This document shows, one piece after another, positions 43,841 to 52,594 of a stretch of 64,000 nucleotides of DNA. Source of the stretch: Candidatus Cloacimonas sp. (GTDB taxonomy: Bacteria; Cloacimonadota; Cloacimonadia; Cloacimonadales; Cloacimonadaceae); assembly GCA_023227825.1 (NCBI GenBank), contig JALOCJ010000009.1, positions 32,966 through 96,965 on the forward strand. Reading direction: 5' to 3'. The notes under the pieces are model-generated. The model was not told where the DNA came from and ran no database searches. It saw only the letters and a program-made list of their open reading frames with translations. Position 1 is the first letter of the stretch. Each line of letters starts with the position of its first letter. The position numbers were made by a program, and so were the translations under genes.

Positions 43841-44515
43841 ATGTTTATGATCCGGGCAGTCGTCTTATTAAGCGGAGGAATGGATTCTTTGGTTACAGCT
43901 GCTTATGCTGTATCTGAATGTGATGAGGTCTGTTTTCTGCATTTTAATTACGGTCAACGAACGGAAAAAAGAGAATTATCCTGTTTTAAAGCATTAGTAA
44001 ATTATTATCAGCCAATTCAAGCTAAAGTTATTGATTACAGCTGGCTCTCTGAAATTGGTGGTTCAGCTTTAACTGATAGAACTATTCCTCTTCAGGAAGG
44101 AACGATTTCCAGTTCAAAAATTCCTATAACTTATGTTCCTTTCCGGAATGCTACATTTCTTTGTTCTGCAGTTGCCTGGGCTGAAGTTATTAAAGCAACA
44201 AGAATTTATATTGGAGCTGTGGAAGAAGACAGTTCCGGTTATCCTGATTGCCGGGAAGTTTTTTTCCAGGCATTTAATAAAGTGATTGCTACAGGAACAA
44301 AAGGTGAAATTCCGATAGCAATTATCACCCCTGTTTTACATAATAGCAAAGCGGAAATAGTTCAACTGGGAATTAAACTTCAAGCTCCCTTTGAATTATC
44401 CTGGAGCTGTTATACTGATAACGATGTTGCTTGTGGAATTTGTGAAAGCTGTATTTTGCGTAAAAAAGCATTTGCACAAGCAGGGTTTGAAGACCCTCTT
44501 CCCTATCGTAACTAA
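43841..44515 (+). CDS. queC: 7-cyano-7-deazaguanine (preQ0) synthase
   Basis: This 224-residue enzyme makes preQ0 for queuosine. An N-terminal PP-loop 'LLSGGMDSLVTA' (about 9-20) is followed by 'HFNYGQRTEKRE', 'VPFRNATFL', 'GAVEEDSSGYPDCREVF' and the zinc-binding 'SWSCY...CGICESCILRKKAF' at the C-terminus. The start may be ATG 43841 or ATG 43847. ansA begins 18 bases later. FolE2 at 33.8 kb could provide the pathway precursor. Confidence 0.94.
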   Translation: MFMIRAVVLLSGGMDSLVTAAYAVSECDEVCFLHFNYGQRTEKRELSCFKALVNYYQPIQAKVIDYSWLSEIGGSALTDRTIPLQEGTISSSKIPITYVPFRNATFLCSAVAWAEVIKATRIYIGAVEEDSSGYPDCREVFFQAFNKVIATGTKGEIPIAIITPVLHNSKAEIVQLGIKLQAPFELSWSCYTDNDVACGICESCILRKKAFAQAGFEDPLPYRN

Positions 44516-44533
44516 ATATAATAAATAGGTATT

Positions 44534-45511
44534 ATGAACAAAAACATCCTCATAATTTTAACCGGCGGAACGATTGCTATGAAAGCATCTGATCCGACCG
44601 GAGTAATTCCCAGCCCTGAATTTGCTGTTTTTTTAAGGCAATTTCCCCAATTAAACAGTGTTGCCAATGTGGAAGTGATGGACTATTTGAATATTCCCAG
44701 TCCCTATATGACTCCCGCAATGATGTTTGAACTGGCTGAATTGGTAGACCTGAAAATAATTGACTATGATGGTGTGGTTATCACTCACGGAACCGATACT
44801 TTGGAAGAAACAGCTTTTTTATGTGACTTGGTGTTAACTACCCGTAAACCGGTTATTTTTACTGCAGCAATGCGTTCCGGCGATGAAATCGGTTTGGACG
44901 GTCCCCGAAACATAATTGGCAGTGTTAGAGTTGCCTGTAATCCGGATTCAATGGATAAAGGTGTTTTGGTAGTAATGAATGATGAAATTCACACAGCTCG
45001 AGATGTAGTGAAAGCAGATACAGGTAAAATTGATGCCTTTATTTCACCCGGCTACGGACCCATAGGAAATGTAGACCCCGATAAAATTGTTTATCATCGT
45101 GCTTCTCTCTATCGGGAAAATGTTTGGACAGAACAATTGGATACAAGAGTTGAACTTATCAAAGCAGTAGCAGGAATGGATGGAAAATTTATTCGTTGCT
45201 GTTTGGAAAACGATATAAAAGCAATAGTGATAGAGGCAATGGGAAGGGGAAATTTACCTAAAACACTGATTCCTGATATTGAGGCAGCAATTGCCAAAAA
45301 TGTGTTAGTGATAATAACTTCCAGAACTTATACAGGAAGAGTTTTACCTGAATATGGTTATGAAGGCGGAGGAAAACATTTGGAATCAATCGGTTGCATT
45401 CTTGCCGGGGATATGAAAGGTGTTAAAGCACGCTTAAAATTGATGGCACTTTTGGGTAAATATCATGATGCCGATATTGTAAAACGCTTTTTCAAGCAGA
45501 GTTTGTTATGA
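44534..45511 (+). CDS. ansA: L-asparaginase (type I)
   Basis: This 325-residue amidohydrolase has 'ILTGGTIAM' with the nucleophile Thr13 and 'VITHGTDTLEETAF' with the second catalytic Thr-Asp pair. 'DGPRNIIGSVRVA' and 'YGYEGGGKHL' follow near the C-terminus. There is no signal peptide, so it is cytoplasmic; it deaminates asparagine to aspartate, in keeping with an amino-acid fermenter. Its stop overlaps the next glycosyltransferase by ATGA. Confidence 0.92.
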   Translation: MNKNILIILTGGTIAMKASDPTGVIPSPEFAVFLRQFPQLNSVANVEVMDYLNIPSPYMTPAMMFELAELVDLKIIDYDGVVITHGTDTLEETAFLCDLVLTTRKPVIFTAAMRSGDEIGLDGPRNIIGSVRVACNPDSMDKGVLVVMNDEIHTARDVVKADTGKIDAFISPGYGPIGNVDPDKIVYHRASLYRENVWTEQLDTRVELIKAVAGMDGKFIRCCLENDIKAIVIEAMGRGNLPKTLIPDIEAAIAKNVLVIITSRTYTGRVLPEYGYEGGGKHLESIGCILAGDMKGVKARLKLMALLGKYHDADIVKRFFKQSLL

Positions 45512-46593
45512 AAATTGCTATTTTAGGACCTGCTCCTCCCTTCCGAGGTGGAATTTCCCGTTTTACTTTGTCCCTTGCTAGGGCTTTTAAAGATATGGGG
45601 CACACAGTTCAATTGTTCAATTTTAAAGAACAATATCCAAAATTGTTTTTTCCTGGGAAGGGACAATATGATGCGGAACTTTCTGCTAATGAATTTATCA
45701 ATCATCAAATCCTTATTCCTTGGTTACCTAAGACCTGGAAAACTACTATTCACGAACTTAAACTATATAGACCTGATACAATTGTTGTATCCTGGTTTTT
45801 ACCCTATTTTGCTCCCGCGTTCGGCTATATTTTAAGACGAACAACTTTTTCCCGTATAGTGATTGTAGCACATAATATTGTATCCCACGAGAAATGGTTT
45901 GGAGAAAAACAATTTTTGCAATATGCTTTCCAGCCGGCAACTAAAATAGTCACCTTAAGTAAAGCTACTTTGGATGAACTGCATAGAAAATTACCTCTGT
46001 ATATATCTAAAAAAGGTGTTTTAGGTTTTCATCCCTGCTATGAAATGTATAATGACAATATATCAACTACACGGAAAGAAAATACTCTGTTTTTTTTCGG
46101 TTTGATTAAGCCCTACAAAGGTCTGGATGTTTTACTGAAAGCAATGCCGAAAGTGATTGCAGCATTTCCCGATGTGAAATTAATAATTGCCGGTGAGGTC
46201 TATGGTAATAGCAATATCTACACTGAACTGATACAAAAATTAGGTATTGAAAAATATGTGGACTGCCATTTTAGCTATATCAGTGATCCGGAAATATCTT
46301 ATTTTTTCAATAAATCATGTCTCTGTATTCTACCCTATAAAAGTGCCTCACAAAGCGGTGTTATAGCCACTTCTTACAGTTTTGGAGTTCCTGTTCTGGC
46401 AACGAATGTTGGGGGATTAGGAGAATATGTTATAGAAGGAAAAACCGGCTATCTAGTTCCTCCTGATAATTCTTCAGCTCTGGCTGAAGCAATAATTAAA
46501 TATTTGAAATTAAAACCCGATATGAGCCAGGCAATTAATGAATACACAAAACGCTATTCCTGGAAGGGATTGGCGGAATTACTAATTAAATGA
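45508..46593 (+). CDS. Glycosyltransferase family 4 protein
   Basis: This 361-residue GT-B enzyme opens with 'KIAILGPAPPFRGGISRFTLSLARAF' in the N-terminal acceptor domain. It has 'FGLIKPYKGLDVLLKAMPKV' and 'ASQSGVIATSYSFGVPVLATNVGGLGEYV' in the donor domain, with the EX7E-like region around 'SGVIATSYSFG'. It probably acts on cell-surface polysaccharide or LPS; donor and acceptor are unknown. It is coupled at both ends by four-base overlaps to ansA and the second glycosyltransferase. Confidence 0.88.
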   Translation: MKIAILGPAPPFRGGISRFTLSLARAFKDMGHTVQLFNFKEQYPKLFFPGKGQYDAELSANEFINHQILIPWLPKTWKTTIHELKLYRPDTIVVSWFLPYFAPAFGYILRRTTFSRIVIVAHNIVSHEKWFGEKQFLQYAFQPATKIVTLSKATLDELHRKLPLYISKKGVLGFHPCYEMYNDNISTTRKENTLFFFGLIKPYKGLDVLLKAMPKVIAAFPDVKLIIAGEVYGNSNIYTELIQKLGIEKYVDCHFSYISDPEISYFFNKSCLCILPYKSASQSGVIATSYSFGVPVLATNVGGLGEYVIEGKTGYLVPPDNSSALAEAIIKYLKLKPDMSQAINEYTKRYSWKGLAELLIK

Positions 46594-47816
46594 AGATTTT
46601 ACTTCTCACTTATTATTTTCCCCCTTGTGGAGGTGCCTGTGTTCAAAGATGGCTGCGTTTTATTCGTGCTTTAACAAAAAAAGGAGTAGATATTTATGTA
46701 GTAACTACTCTAAATGGTGATTATCCTTACACGGATGAAAGTTTGCCAGCTAAAATCCCTTCGTCGGTAAAGGTTTATCGCAGTAAACCCTTAAAATTTA
46801 GTAAATTATGGCACTTTTTCGGACAAAAGGAATTGCCTTATGGCTCATTGCAAAACAAAAAAACCGATAGTTTCGGGAAAAAAGTTTTGTATTGGTTACG
46901 CTTGAATTTTATTGTTCCAGATATACGAATTGGCTGGAATCCTTCTGCATATAAAAATGCACTGAAGGTTTTATGCCAGGATAAAATTGACTATGTTATT
47001 ACTACTGGTCCTCCCCATTCTACGCATTTGGTGGGTTTAAAACTGAAAAAACATTTTGGCGTTCAGTGGAGGACCGACTTTCGGGACCCGATGTCTGAAA
47101 TATACTATCTGAAAATAAATCCTCCTTGTAGTATAACTCTTGCTTGGCTTAGATATCTGGAACGGAAAATTATTCAGACAGCTGACCTGAATTATATTTT
47201 CAGTAAAGTTATTGCCGATGCTCTACCCCCCGGTAAAAAGGAGGTCTTGTATAATGGTTTTGATCCAGATGATTTTAAGGATTTTCATTACTCAAGAACA
47301 GATAAATTTCGGATCAAATATGCGGGTCAACTGACTGCAGGACAAGATGTAAGCCCTTTAATGGAAGCACTTTCTTCTTTGAAACTACCTTTGGTGGAAT
47401 TTTCGCTTATTGGCACCCGGGATTTTCCCCAAACCGATATCCCGGTTATAAAAATTCCTTTTTTACCTCATAACAAAGCATTGCAGGAATTGGTGAATGC
47501 TGAATTACTTATCCTAATTATTAATAATTACGAAGGTAACGAAGGTATGCTACCATCAAAACTTTTTGAATATATGGCATCCAGAACTCCTATCCTGTGC
47601 ATATCTAAACCTGCCGGTGAAGCATATAATCTCATTTGCAAAACGGAAAGTGGGTTCGTATGTAACAATTCCGAAGAAATAGCTAATTATATTAAGTGGT
47701 TATATAAAAGATTTATGAAAGGGGATAACTTACGCACAAAAGGAGATATCTCTTTCCTTGATGTAAACAACCAAGTGCAAAGCTTACTAAACCATCAGGA
47801 GTCATTTGTGCCTTGA
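46590..47816 (+). CDS. Glycosyltransferase (GT4-like) whose end lies in a repeat module
   Basis: This 408-residue protein begins 'KILLLTYYFPPCGGACVQRWLRFIRAL', has 'TTGPPHSTHLVGLKLKKHF' and 'WRTDFRDPMSEIYY' in the N-terminal domain, and 'GMLPSKLFEYMASRTPILCISKPAGEA' in the donor domain. It is a surface polysaccharide-type glycosyltransferase of unknown specificity. The final residues NHQESFVP and the TGA stop are encoded by the first bases of a U repeat module (47799 on), so the native C-terminus has been replaced or shortened. Confidence 0.82.
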   Translation: MKILLLTYYFPPCGGACVQRWLRFIRALTKKGVDIYVVTTLNGDYPYTDESLPAKIPSSVKVYRSKPLKFSKLWHFFGQKELPYGSLQNKKTDSFGKKVLYWLRLNFIVPDIRIGWNPSAYKNALKVLCQDKIDYVITTGPPHSTHLVGLKLKKHFGVQWRTDFRDPMSEIYYLKINPPCSITLAWLRYLERKIIQTADLNYIFSKVIADALPPGKKEVLYNGFDPDDFKDFHYSRTDKFRIKYAGQLTAGQDVSPLMEALSSLKLPLVEFSLIGTRDFPQTDIPVIKIPFLPHNKALQELVNAELLILIINNYEGNEGMLPSKLFEYMASRTPILCISKPAGEAYNLICKTESGFVCNNSEEIANYIKWLYKRFMKGDNLRTKGDISFLDVNNQVQSLLNHQESFVP

Positions 47817-48098
47817 TAACTTTCACTTGAGAGATAACTTTTGTAGCACATATAACTCATGTCGGCACTGTAGACCAATAAAAAATCAAATCTGTGTAAA
47901 CTGTGTAATCTGTGAGAGATAGTCGTCGTTGTTTTTATAATATAATAATCCCCAAAATCTCTTTAATCCTGTTCATCCCAGACCTATTCAATAATCCAAT
48001 CTGTGTTATCCGTGTAATCTGTGAGAGAATGTCGTCATGAGTCCTCACTGCCAAACGAATTATCGCATAGCATAAAAGTTATATTGGCAGAGACGACT
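47799..48098. repeat. Composite repeat: U module, linker, 'gttcatcccagac' module, M2 module
   Basis: The U stem is GAGTCATTTGTGCC (47799-47812) with AGCACATATAACTC (47845-47858). Linker 'aatctgtgtaa' text, 'cctgttcatcccagacctattcaat' (about 47967-47993) and an M2 copy follow. That copy has TGTCGTCAT (48030-48038) and GAGACGACT (48090-48098), again a 69-bp span. The M2 interior here differs strongly from the other three copies while its ends and length are kept. Confidence 0.85.
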
Positions 48099-48115
48099 CT
48101 TAACTTTTCCGGAAG

Positions 48116-48571
48116 CTATTCCAATAAAGCTTTTACAAGTGCTTCCGGCTCAAGACGATAAGGTGAACCTTTCCCTTCAAAAAAATGATGGGCTTCAATC
48201 AGATGGATATCTATAGCATTCCAACTTACAGTAATATTGTTCTTGCGATTAGTTAATGTTGTTATATACTTTCTGTAAAGACCCCCATGCCCATAAGGGC
48301 AGGTCATTGTCCCTTTGTTTGATTCAGTATGCACTTCGTAGGTGTTATCAATAACGACTGTGTTGTTATAAGCATCAAAGGATGCACTGGAGAAATATTT
48401 CATCCTTTTGGCAATTTCTTCCACACTGCGATTCAGCCTTTTTAGTTCTTGTTCATCCGCTGCTATAATTTCTGCAAGTGGACGTTGATCAGTTCCCAGG
48501 AAACCTGTTACAGTAAGAGTTCCTGGCATCATACGGGAGCGAATTTTGGTTTCTTTAAGGGTTTCTTTCAT
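48116..48571 (-). CDS. Conserved-looking hypothetical protein
   Basis: I do not recognise this 151-residue protein. Its N-terminal half is charged and helical ('DEQELKRLNRSVEEIAKRMKYF'); the C-terminal half has 'MTCPYGHGGLYRKYI' and 'AIDIHLIEAHHFFEGKGSPYRL'. The Cys/His-rich pattern could bind a metal, but this is speculation. It follows the PASTA gene on the same strand by 23 bases, so it probably belongs to that operon. Confidence 0.6.
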   Translation of the reverse strand: MKETLKETKIRSRMMPGTLTVTGFLGTDQRPLAEIIAADEQELKRLNRSVEEIAKRMKYFSSASFDAYNNTVVIDNTYEVHTESNKGTMTCPYGHGGLYRKYITTLTNRKNNITVSWNAIDIHLIEAHHFFEGKGSPYRLEPEALVKALLE

Positions 48572-48594
48572 TATGCTTTTCCCATCCTATTTTT

Positions 48595-49227
48595 TTAATA
48601 ATAATATATTGGAATATAATAATTAAGTGTATCTAGTGCCGGTTCTGGTCCCCTGCTTAAAATAAGCTTAACAGTAGATTTTTTCAGTGCTTTTTCCCCG
48701 GCTGCAGGGATACTTCTAATAACAGAATTTACCGGATATATATCGGAGTATGTTGAATCCACTACACTGCTATACAAATCTAAATTTCTTAAAATTATAA
48801 ATGCCTCTTGAAAAGGTTTACCAATCAGCGAAGGCAAAGTTACCGTGGAAGAACCTTTACTGATAATTAAATAGACGGTTCCATCCTGACGTATTTTTTC
48901 TCCCGCAACCGGATTCTGCTCCAGAACAACTTCAGGAGCTGCAACATCACTAAAAAGTGAGTCCTTAACTATTATATGCAATTTTTCTTCCTGAAGTAAC
49001 TTTTTTGCTTGAACAAGAGGCATTCCAACAACAGAAGGGACTTCCACTTTGGGAGTGCGTCCTAAAATGACAGGAAAGAGAATCTGACTGAAAACAAAAG
49101 CTGTTACAATTATAATTCCAATACCGATTCCAATTATGTAACCAGCTCTTTTTGTACCGGTTGGAGATTTTGTCCGGACATAAATATTTTTATTTCCGGC
49201 GTTGTAATTTGGCTGCAAAAGCACCAT
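48595..49227 (-). CDS. Membrane-anchored PASTA-domain protein
   Basis: This 210-residue protein has a short cytoplasmic N-terminus, one membrane helix (about 30-55, 'GYIIGIGIGIIIVTAFVFSQILF') and two PASTA domains outside: about 62-130 ('VEVPSVVGMPLVQAKKLL...') and about 131-200 ('VTLPSLIGKPFQEAFIIL...'). PASTA domains bind peptidoglycan fragments and are usually fused to Ser/Thr kinases or penicillin-binding proteins. Here they stand alone. The start overlaps the end of rsmB by 38 bases. Confidence 0.85.
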   Translation of the reverse strand: MVLLQPNYNAGNKNIYVRTKSPTGTKRAGYIIGIGIGIIIVTAFVFSQILFPVILGRTPKVEVPSVVGMPLVQAKKLLQEEKLHIIVKDSLFSDVAAPEVVLEQNPVAGEKIRQDGTVYLIISKGSSTVTLPSLIGKPFQEAFIILRNLDLYSSVVDSTYSDIYPVNSVIRSIPAAGEKALKKSTVKLILSRGPEPALDTLNYYIPIYYY

Positions 49228-50506
49228 CCATATTATGTTTGAAGGGTATCGTTTTCAAATATCCGGTGCTGGTATATTTATCCGGAATAAATATACCTGC
49301 CGGAATCAATTCAAAATGCTTGTTCTTTTTTAAAAAAGCGGAAATTTGGTCTTCGTTTTCTTTAGGATTCATTGTGCAGGTAGAATAAACCAAAAAACCA
49401 CCCTGAGCAACAAAATTAGCTGCATAATCCAATGCTTTTTCCTGAAGCTTGATCAACTCAGGAATATTTTGATGTGCCTGCCAACGGAGGTCTGATTTTC
49501 TACCAAAAACACCCCAACCGGAACAGGGTACATCTACTAAAACTCTCTGAAAAGCAGGAGCTACAGGACCGTATTTAAAGGCATCAGTTACAACCATTTT
49601 GATATTAGTAAGTTGTAAACGATCGGCTGACTGTTTTAACAGTTTCATCTTACTGGGAATTTTATCTACAGCAATAACTTCCCCTGTATTATCCATTCTT
49701 TCGGCAATATAACAGCACTTTCCACCAGGAGCAGCAAAAAGGTCTAAAACGCTATCTTCTTTTTGGGGATCAAGCAATTCTACTATAAGTGCAGCTGAAG
49801 TATCCTGCACAGAAAAATAACCTTCTGAGAAAGCTACATCTTCCAGAACTTCAGCTGTTTGTGCGGTATGAAACAGCATCGGACTTGCTTGAGAAGGAGT
49901 AATCACAATGTTTCTCTTGGCAAAATATGCTTTCAGCTTTTCGGGAGTTGTAGCAGTGCTGTTTACTCTAATATGCAATTCCGGATTTTCATTGAAAAAC
50001 ATAGCCAGGTATTCTGTATTTTCCTCACCCCATAAATCCAGCCACTGTTGAATCAATTCCGGGGGAAAAGAATGCTCGTAAGCAATACGCAAAGCAGGTT
50101 CATCAGGATAAGAAACTTCAGGATTGCGTAAATAACTTCTGATCACAGCATTAACAAAATCTGCTACTTGAGGATTGAACAGTGTTTTAGCCAGTTCCAC
50201 TGTCTCATTTACAGCAGCATAATCCGGAATAGAATTAAGGTATAAAAGCTGATAAAGTCCTATATAAAGCAAAACTTTAATCTTAATATCGGTATCAGCA
50301 TATTTCTTTTTATCCACATATTGTTGCAGGATATAATCCAGTTTGAGATAGAGCTTGATCACTCCTTTCACAAGGTTGTAAAAGAGAGCAGGGTCTTCGC
50401 CTGCATTTTTCAATTTTTTAGCTCGCTGATGTAATAAAGTATCAGAATATTCTTTATCTTTAAGCACTTTCAGAATAGTTGTATATGCTTCGGAGCGGAA
50501 GTTCAT
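49190..50506 (-). CDS. rsmB: 16S rRNA (cytosine(967)-C5)-methyltransferase
   Basis: This 438-residue protein has an N-terminal NusB-like RNA-binding domain (about 1-140) and a C-terminal SAM-dependent methyltransferase. SAM motif 'VLDLFAAPGGKCCYIAERM', catalytic region 'VLVDVPCSGWGVFGRKSDLRW' and 'VYSTCTMNPKENEDQI' contain the two family cysteines. Overlaps ruvA by four bases. Confidence 0.93.
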   Translation of the reverse strand: MNFRSEAYTTILKVLKDKEYSDTLLHQRAKKLKNAGEDPALFYNLVKGVIKLYLKLDYILQQYVDKKKYADTDIKIKVLLYIGLYQLLYLNSIPDYAAVNETVELAKTLFNPQVADFVNAVIRSYLRNPEVSYPDEPALRIAYEHSFPPELIQQWLDLWGEENTEYLAMFFNENPELHIRVNSTATTPEKLKAYFAKRNIVITPSQASPMLFHTAQTAEVLEDVAFSEGYFSVQDTSAALIVELLDPQKEDSVLDLFAAPGGKCCYIAERMDNTGEVIAVDKIPSKMKLLKQSADRLQLTNIKMVVTDAFKYGPVAPAFQRVLVDVPCSGWGVFGRKSDLRWQAHQNIPELIKLQEKALDYAANFVAQGGFLVYSTCTMNPKENEDQISAFLKKNKHFELIPAGIFIPDKYTSTGYLKTIPFKHNMDGAFAAKLQRRK

Positions 50507-51102
50507 TTATTTCTCTGATAGATGCGTTTAATGATTTCTTTAATTAACTCTTCCGTATTCAGTTTCCGCATTGAGTCATCCATTAAAGCAAGTTCTTTGC
50601 GAATTTGCTGTAAATTAAAACCTAAAGAGAGTAATGCTGATTCTATTTCACTACCAATATCGCCAATGTGTAATTCCTTCTGGTCTATATGGCTGAGTAA
50701 TTTATGGACATCATCTTTCAGCTCTACAATTAAACGCTGGGCTGATTTTTTTCCGATGCCCGGAACTCTTGTCAGTAACACTTCTTCGCCTGAATTAACA
50801 GCTTTTATAAAAGTCGGGATGCTTAGTGTGGAAAGAATTGATATAGCTATTTTGGGTCCTATTCCACTAACTCTATTCAGCATAACAAAAAGTTCTCTTT
50901 CTGCTTCTGTAGCAAAACCAAATATTCGCACATCTTCATTACTTATATGCAAATAAGTAAGCAGTTTACAAGGTTTACCAATTGTCGGTAATTGTTCATA
51001 AGTGCTAATCGGGATTTTCAATTCCCAGCCAATACCTATTGTTTCTATAATAGCCATCACTGGTGTTTTAAAGGTAAGCGTTCCGGAAATATACTGAATC
51101 AT
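50503..51102 (-). CDS. ruvA: Holliday junction helicase subunit RuvA
   Basis: This is a RuvA of about 199 residues: 'MIQYISGTLTFKTPVMAIIETIGIGWELKIP' opens the OB domain. Helix-hairpin-helix motifs 'LNRVSGIGPKIAISIL' and 'LTRVPGIGKKSAQRLIVEL' bind junction DNA, and the C-terminal domain that contacts RuvB follows. I start at the ATG at 51102, which overlaps the TGA of ruvC as ATGA; a GTG at 51111 is the alternative. ruvB is not in the window. Confidence 0.93.
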   Translation of the reverse strand: MIQYISGTLTFKTPVMAIIETIGIGWELKIPISTYEQLPTIGKPCKLLTYLHISNEDVRIFGFATEAERELFVMLNRVSGIGPKIAISILSTLSIPTFIKAVNSGEEVLLTRVPGIGKKSAQRLIVELKDDVHKLLSHIDQKELHIGDIGSEIESALLSLGFNLQQIRKELALMDDSMRKLNTEELIKEIIKRIYQRNK

Positions 51103-51578
51103 CTTAACCACTTCATCCGGTTATAATGACAGGTTGCCACTGCTAAAGCATCAAAAGCATCATCCCTAGCAAGGTTTTCTTTTAATGGATAAAGCTGATT
51201 TATCATATAGCGAACTTGTTGTTTACTGGCATTACCGTTTCCGCAAACAGATTTTTTAATTTCCCGCGGACTGTATTCTACAATAGGAATATCTTTCATC
51301 GCTAAAGCAAGTAAAATAACACCGCGAGAATGACCCAAAGTAAATATGCTTCTTACCTGCCGATGAAAGAAAATGCTTTCTACGGCAGCTATTTCAGGAT
51401 GGTATTCCTCCAAAATGGTTATAATATTATCGTAGAGTGATTTTAACCGTAATGCTAATGTTTTTCCCCGCGTAACATCAATCACATCACAACCGGCAGC
51501 AAGCACTTTTCTGTCTTCTATTTGAAGCAAACCATAACCGCAATAACGGCTGCCGGGATCAAAACCAATAATAATCAC
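51099..51578 (-). CDS. ruvC: Holliday junction resolvase RuvC
   Basis: This 159-residue nuclease has acidic active-site residues in 'IIGFDPGSRYCGYG' (Asp7), 'AAVESIFFH' (Glu) and 'LARDDAFDALAVATCHY' (Asp pair). Length is normal. It sits between yebC and ruvA, the usual order in many bacteria, and resolves junctions with RuvAB. Confidence 0.94.
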   Translation of the reverse strand: MIIIGFDPGSRYCGYGLLQIEDRKVLAAGCDVIDVTRGKTLALRLKSLYDNIITILEEYHPEIAAVESIFFHRQVRSIFTLGHSRGVILLALAMKDIPIVEYSPREIKKSVCGNGNASKQQVRYMINQLYPLKENLARDDAFDALAVATCHYNRMKWLR

Positions 51579-51586
51579 TTAATTAT

Positions 51587-52339
51587 TTATGCTTGAGAAA
51601 GTTTCTCTATTACTTCGTCCGAAACCTCAAAATTGGCATAGACCTTTTGCACATCATCAAGGTCTTCCAGTGATTCAATCAAGCGCATTAGTTTTTCTGC
51701 AGTATTATCATCAACGCTAATTGCATTTTTAGGCATTCTGATAAGTTCAGCATTATGGATAGGATAGCCCTCTTTTTCCAGATTACTGATAACGGTATGA
51801 AAATCAGCAGGTGAAGTATAAATATCAAAGTTATCATCATTAAGCTCAATATCTTCAGCACCTGCCTCTAGTGCCTTCAGCATAAATTCATCTTCATCCA
51901 AACCTGCAGAAGGCACATTAAAAAAGCCCTTCTGTTCAAAATTCCAGGCAACGGAACCTGTTTCTGCAAGGTTTCCTCCAAATTTTGAAAATGTATGCCG
52001 CAATTCAGAAACGCTGCGTTTTTTATTATCGGTCATCACTTCAACAACAATTCCTACTCCATTATGTCCATAGCCCTCATAAACAATTTCTTCATAAGCA
52101 GCACCCTCAATTTCTCCTGTACCTCTTTTTATGGCGCGTTCAATGTTGTCTTTGGGCATATTGTTTTCTTTAGCAGTATTAATAGCAGTTCGTAAGCGGG
52201 GATTCATATCAGGATCTCCACCTCCGGTTTTAGCTGCTAAAATTATTTCTTTAACCAATCGGGTAAAAACCTGCCCTCTTTTAGCATCCGCAGCTCCTTT
52301 TTTGTGCTTTATAGAACTCCATTTATTGTGTCCAGACAT
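51587..52339 (-). CDS. yebC: YebC/PmpR family regulator
   Basis: This 250-residue protein starts 'MSGHNKWSSIKHKKGAADAKRGQVFTRLVKEI' and has 'NMPKDNIERAIKRGTGE' and 'YEGYGHNGVGIVVEVMTDNKKRSVSELRHTFSKFGG', the family signature. Members act as DNA-binding regulators or, as reported more recently for relatives, as translation factors relieving stalls. It is first in the yebC-ruvC-ruvA-rsmB run. Confidence 0.94.
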   Translation of the reverse strand: MSGHNKWSSIKHKKGAADAKRGQVFTRLVKEIILAAKTGGGDPDMNPRLRTAINTAKENNMPKDNIERAIKRGTGEIEGAAYEEIVYEGYGHNGVGIVVEVMTDNKKRSVSELRHTFSKFGGNLAETGSVAWNFEQKGFFNVPSAGLDEDEFMLKALEAGAEDIELNDDNFDIYTSPADFHTVISNLEKEGYPIHNAELIRMPKNAISVDDNTAEKLMRLIESLEDLDDVQKVYANFEVSDEVIEKLSQA

Positions 52340-52418
52340 ATAAACCTCTATTTATCTTCTCTTAAATTCATTATGTAACGAAGTCCTATATTGTCAAGTA
52401 AAAAGAAAAGAACCGGAA

Positions 52419-52560
52419 GGTTGACATCCTCGTCAATCAATGAACGACGGGGACATCGTTCTTCCGGGATTTATGAACGACGAGGACATCGTTCTTCCGG
52501 GATTTATGAACGACGGGGACATCGTTCTTCCGGTGTTTATGAACGACGAGGACATCGTTT
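52419..52560. repeat. Five hairpin repeats, four at exact 33-bp period
   Basis: A GGTT-armed copy starts at 52419. GAAC/GTTC copies follow at 52442, 52475, 52508 and 52541 (33-bp steps), separated by the near-constant 13-base spacer 'ttccgggatttat'. The array fills the gap between yebC (upstream end) and the EF-G gene (downstream end). Confidence 0.93.
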
Positions 52561-52594
52561 TGCCAAATTCACTCGTTGGTTTCACCTGTTCACT

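Noticed and set aside
52419..52560. CRISPR-like array (20-bp repeats at 33-bp spacing)
   Set aside because: The 13-base spacers are nearly identical, the repeats are too short and palindromic throughout, and no cas genes are near. The same element occurs singly elsewhere.
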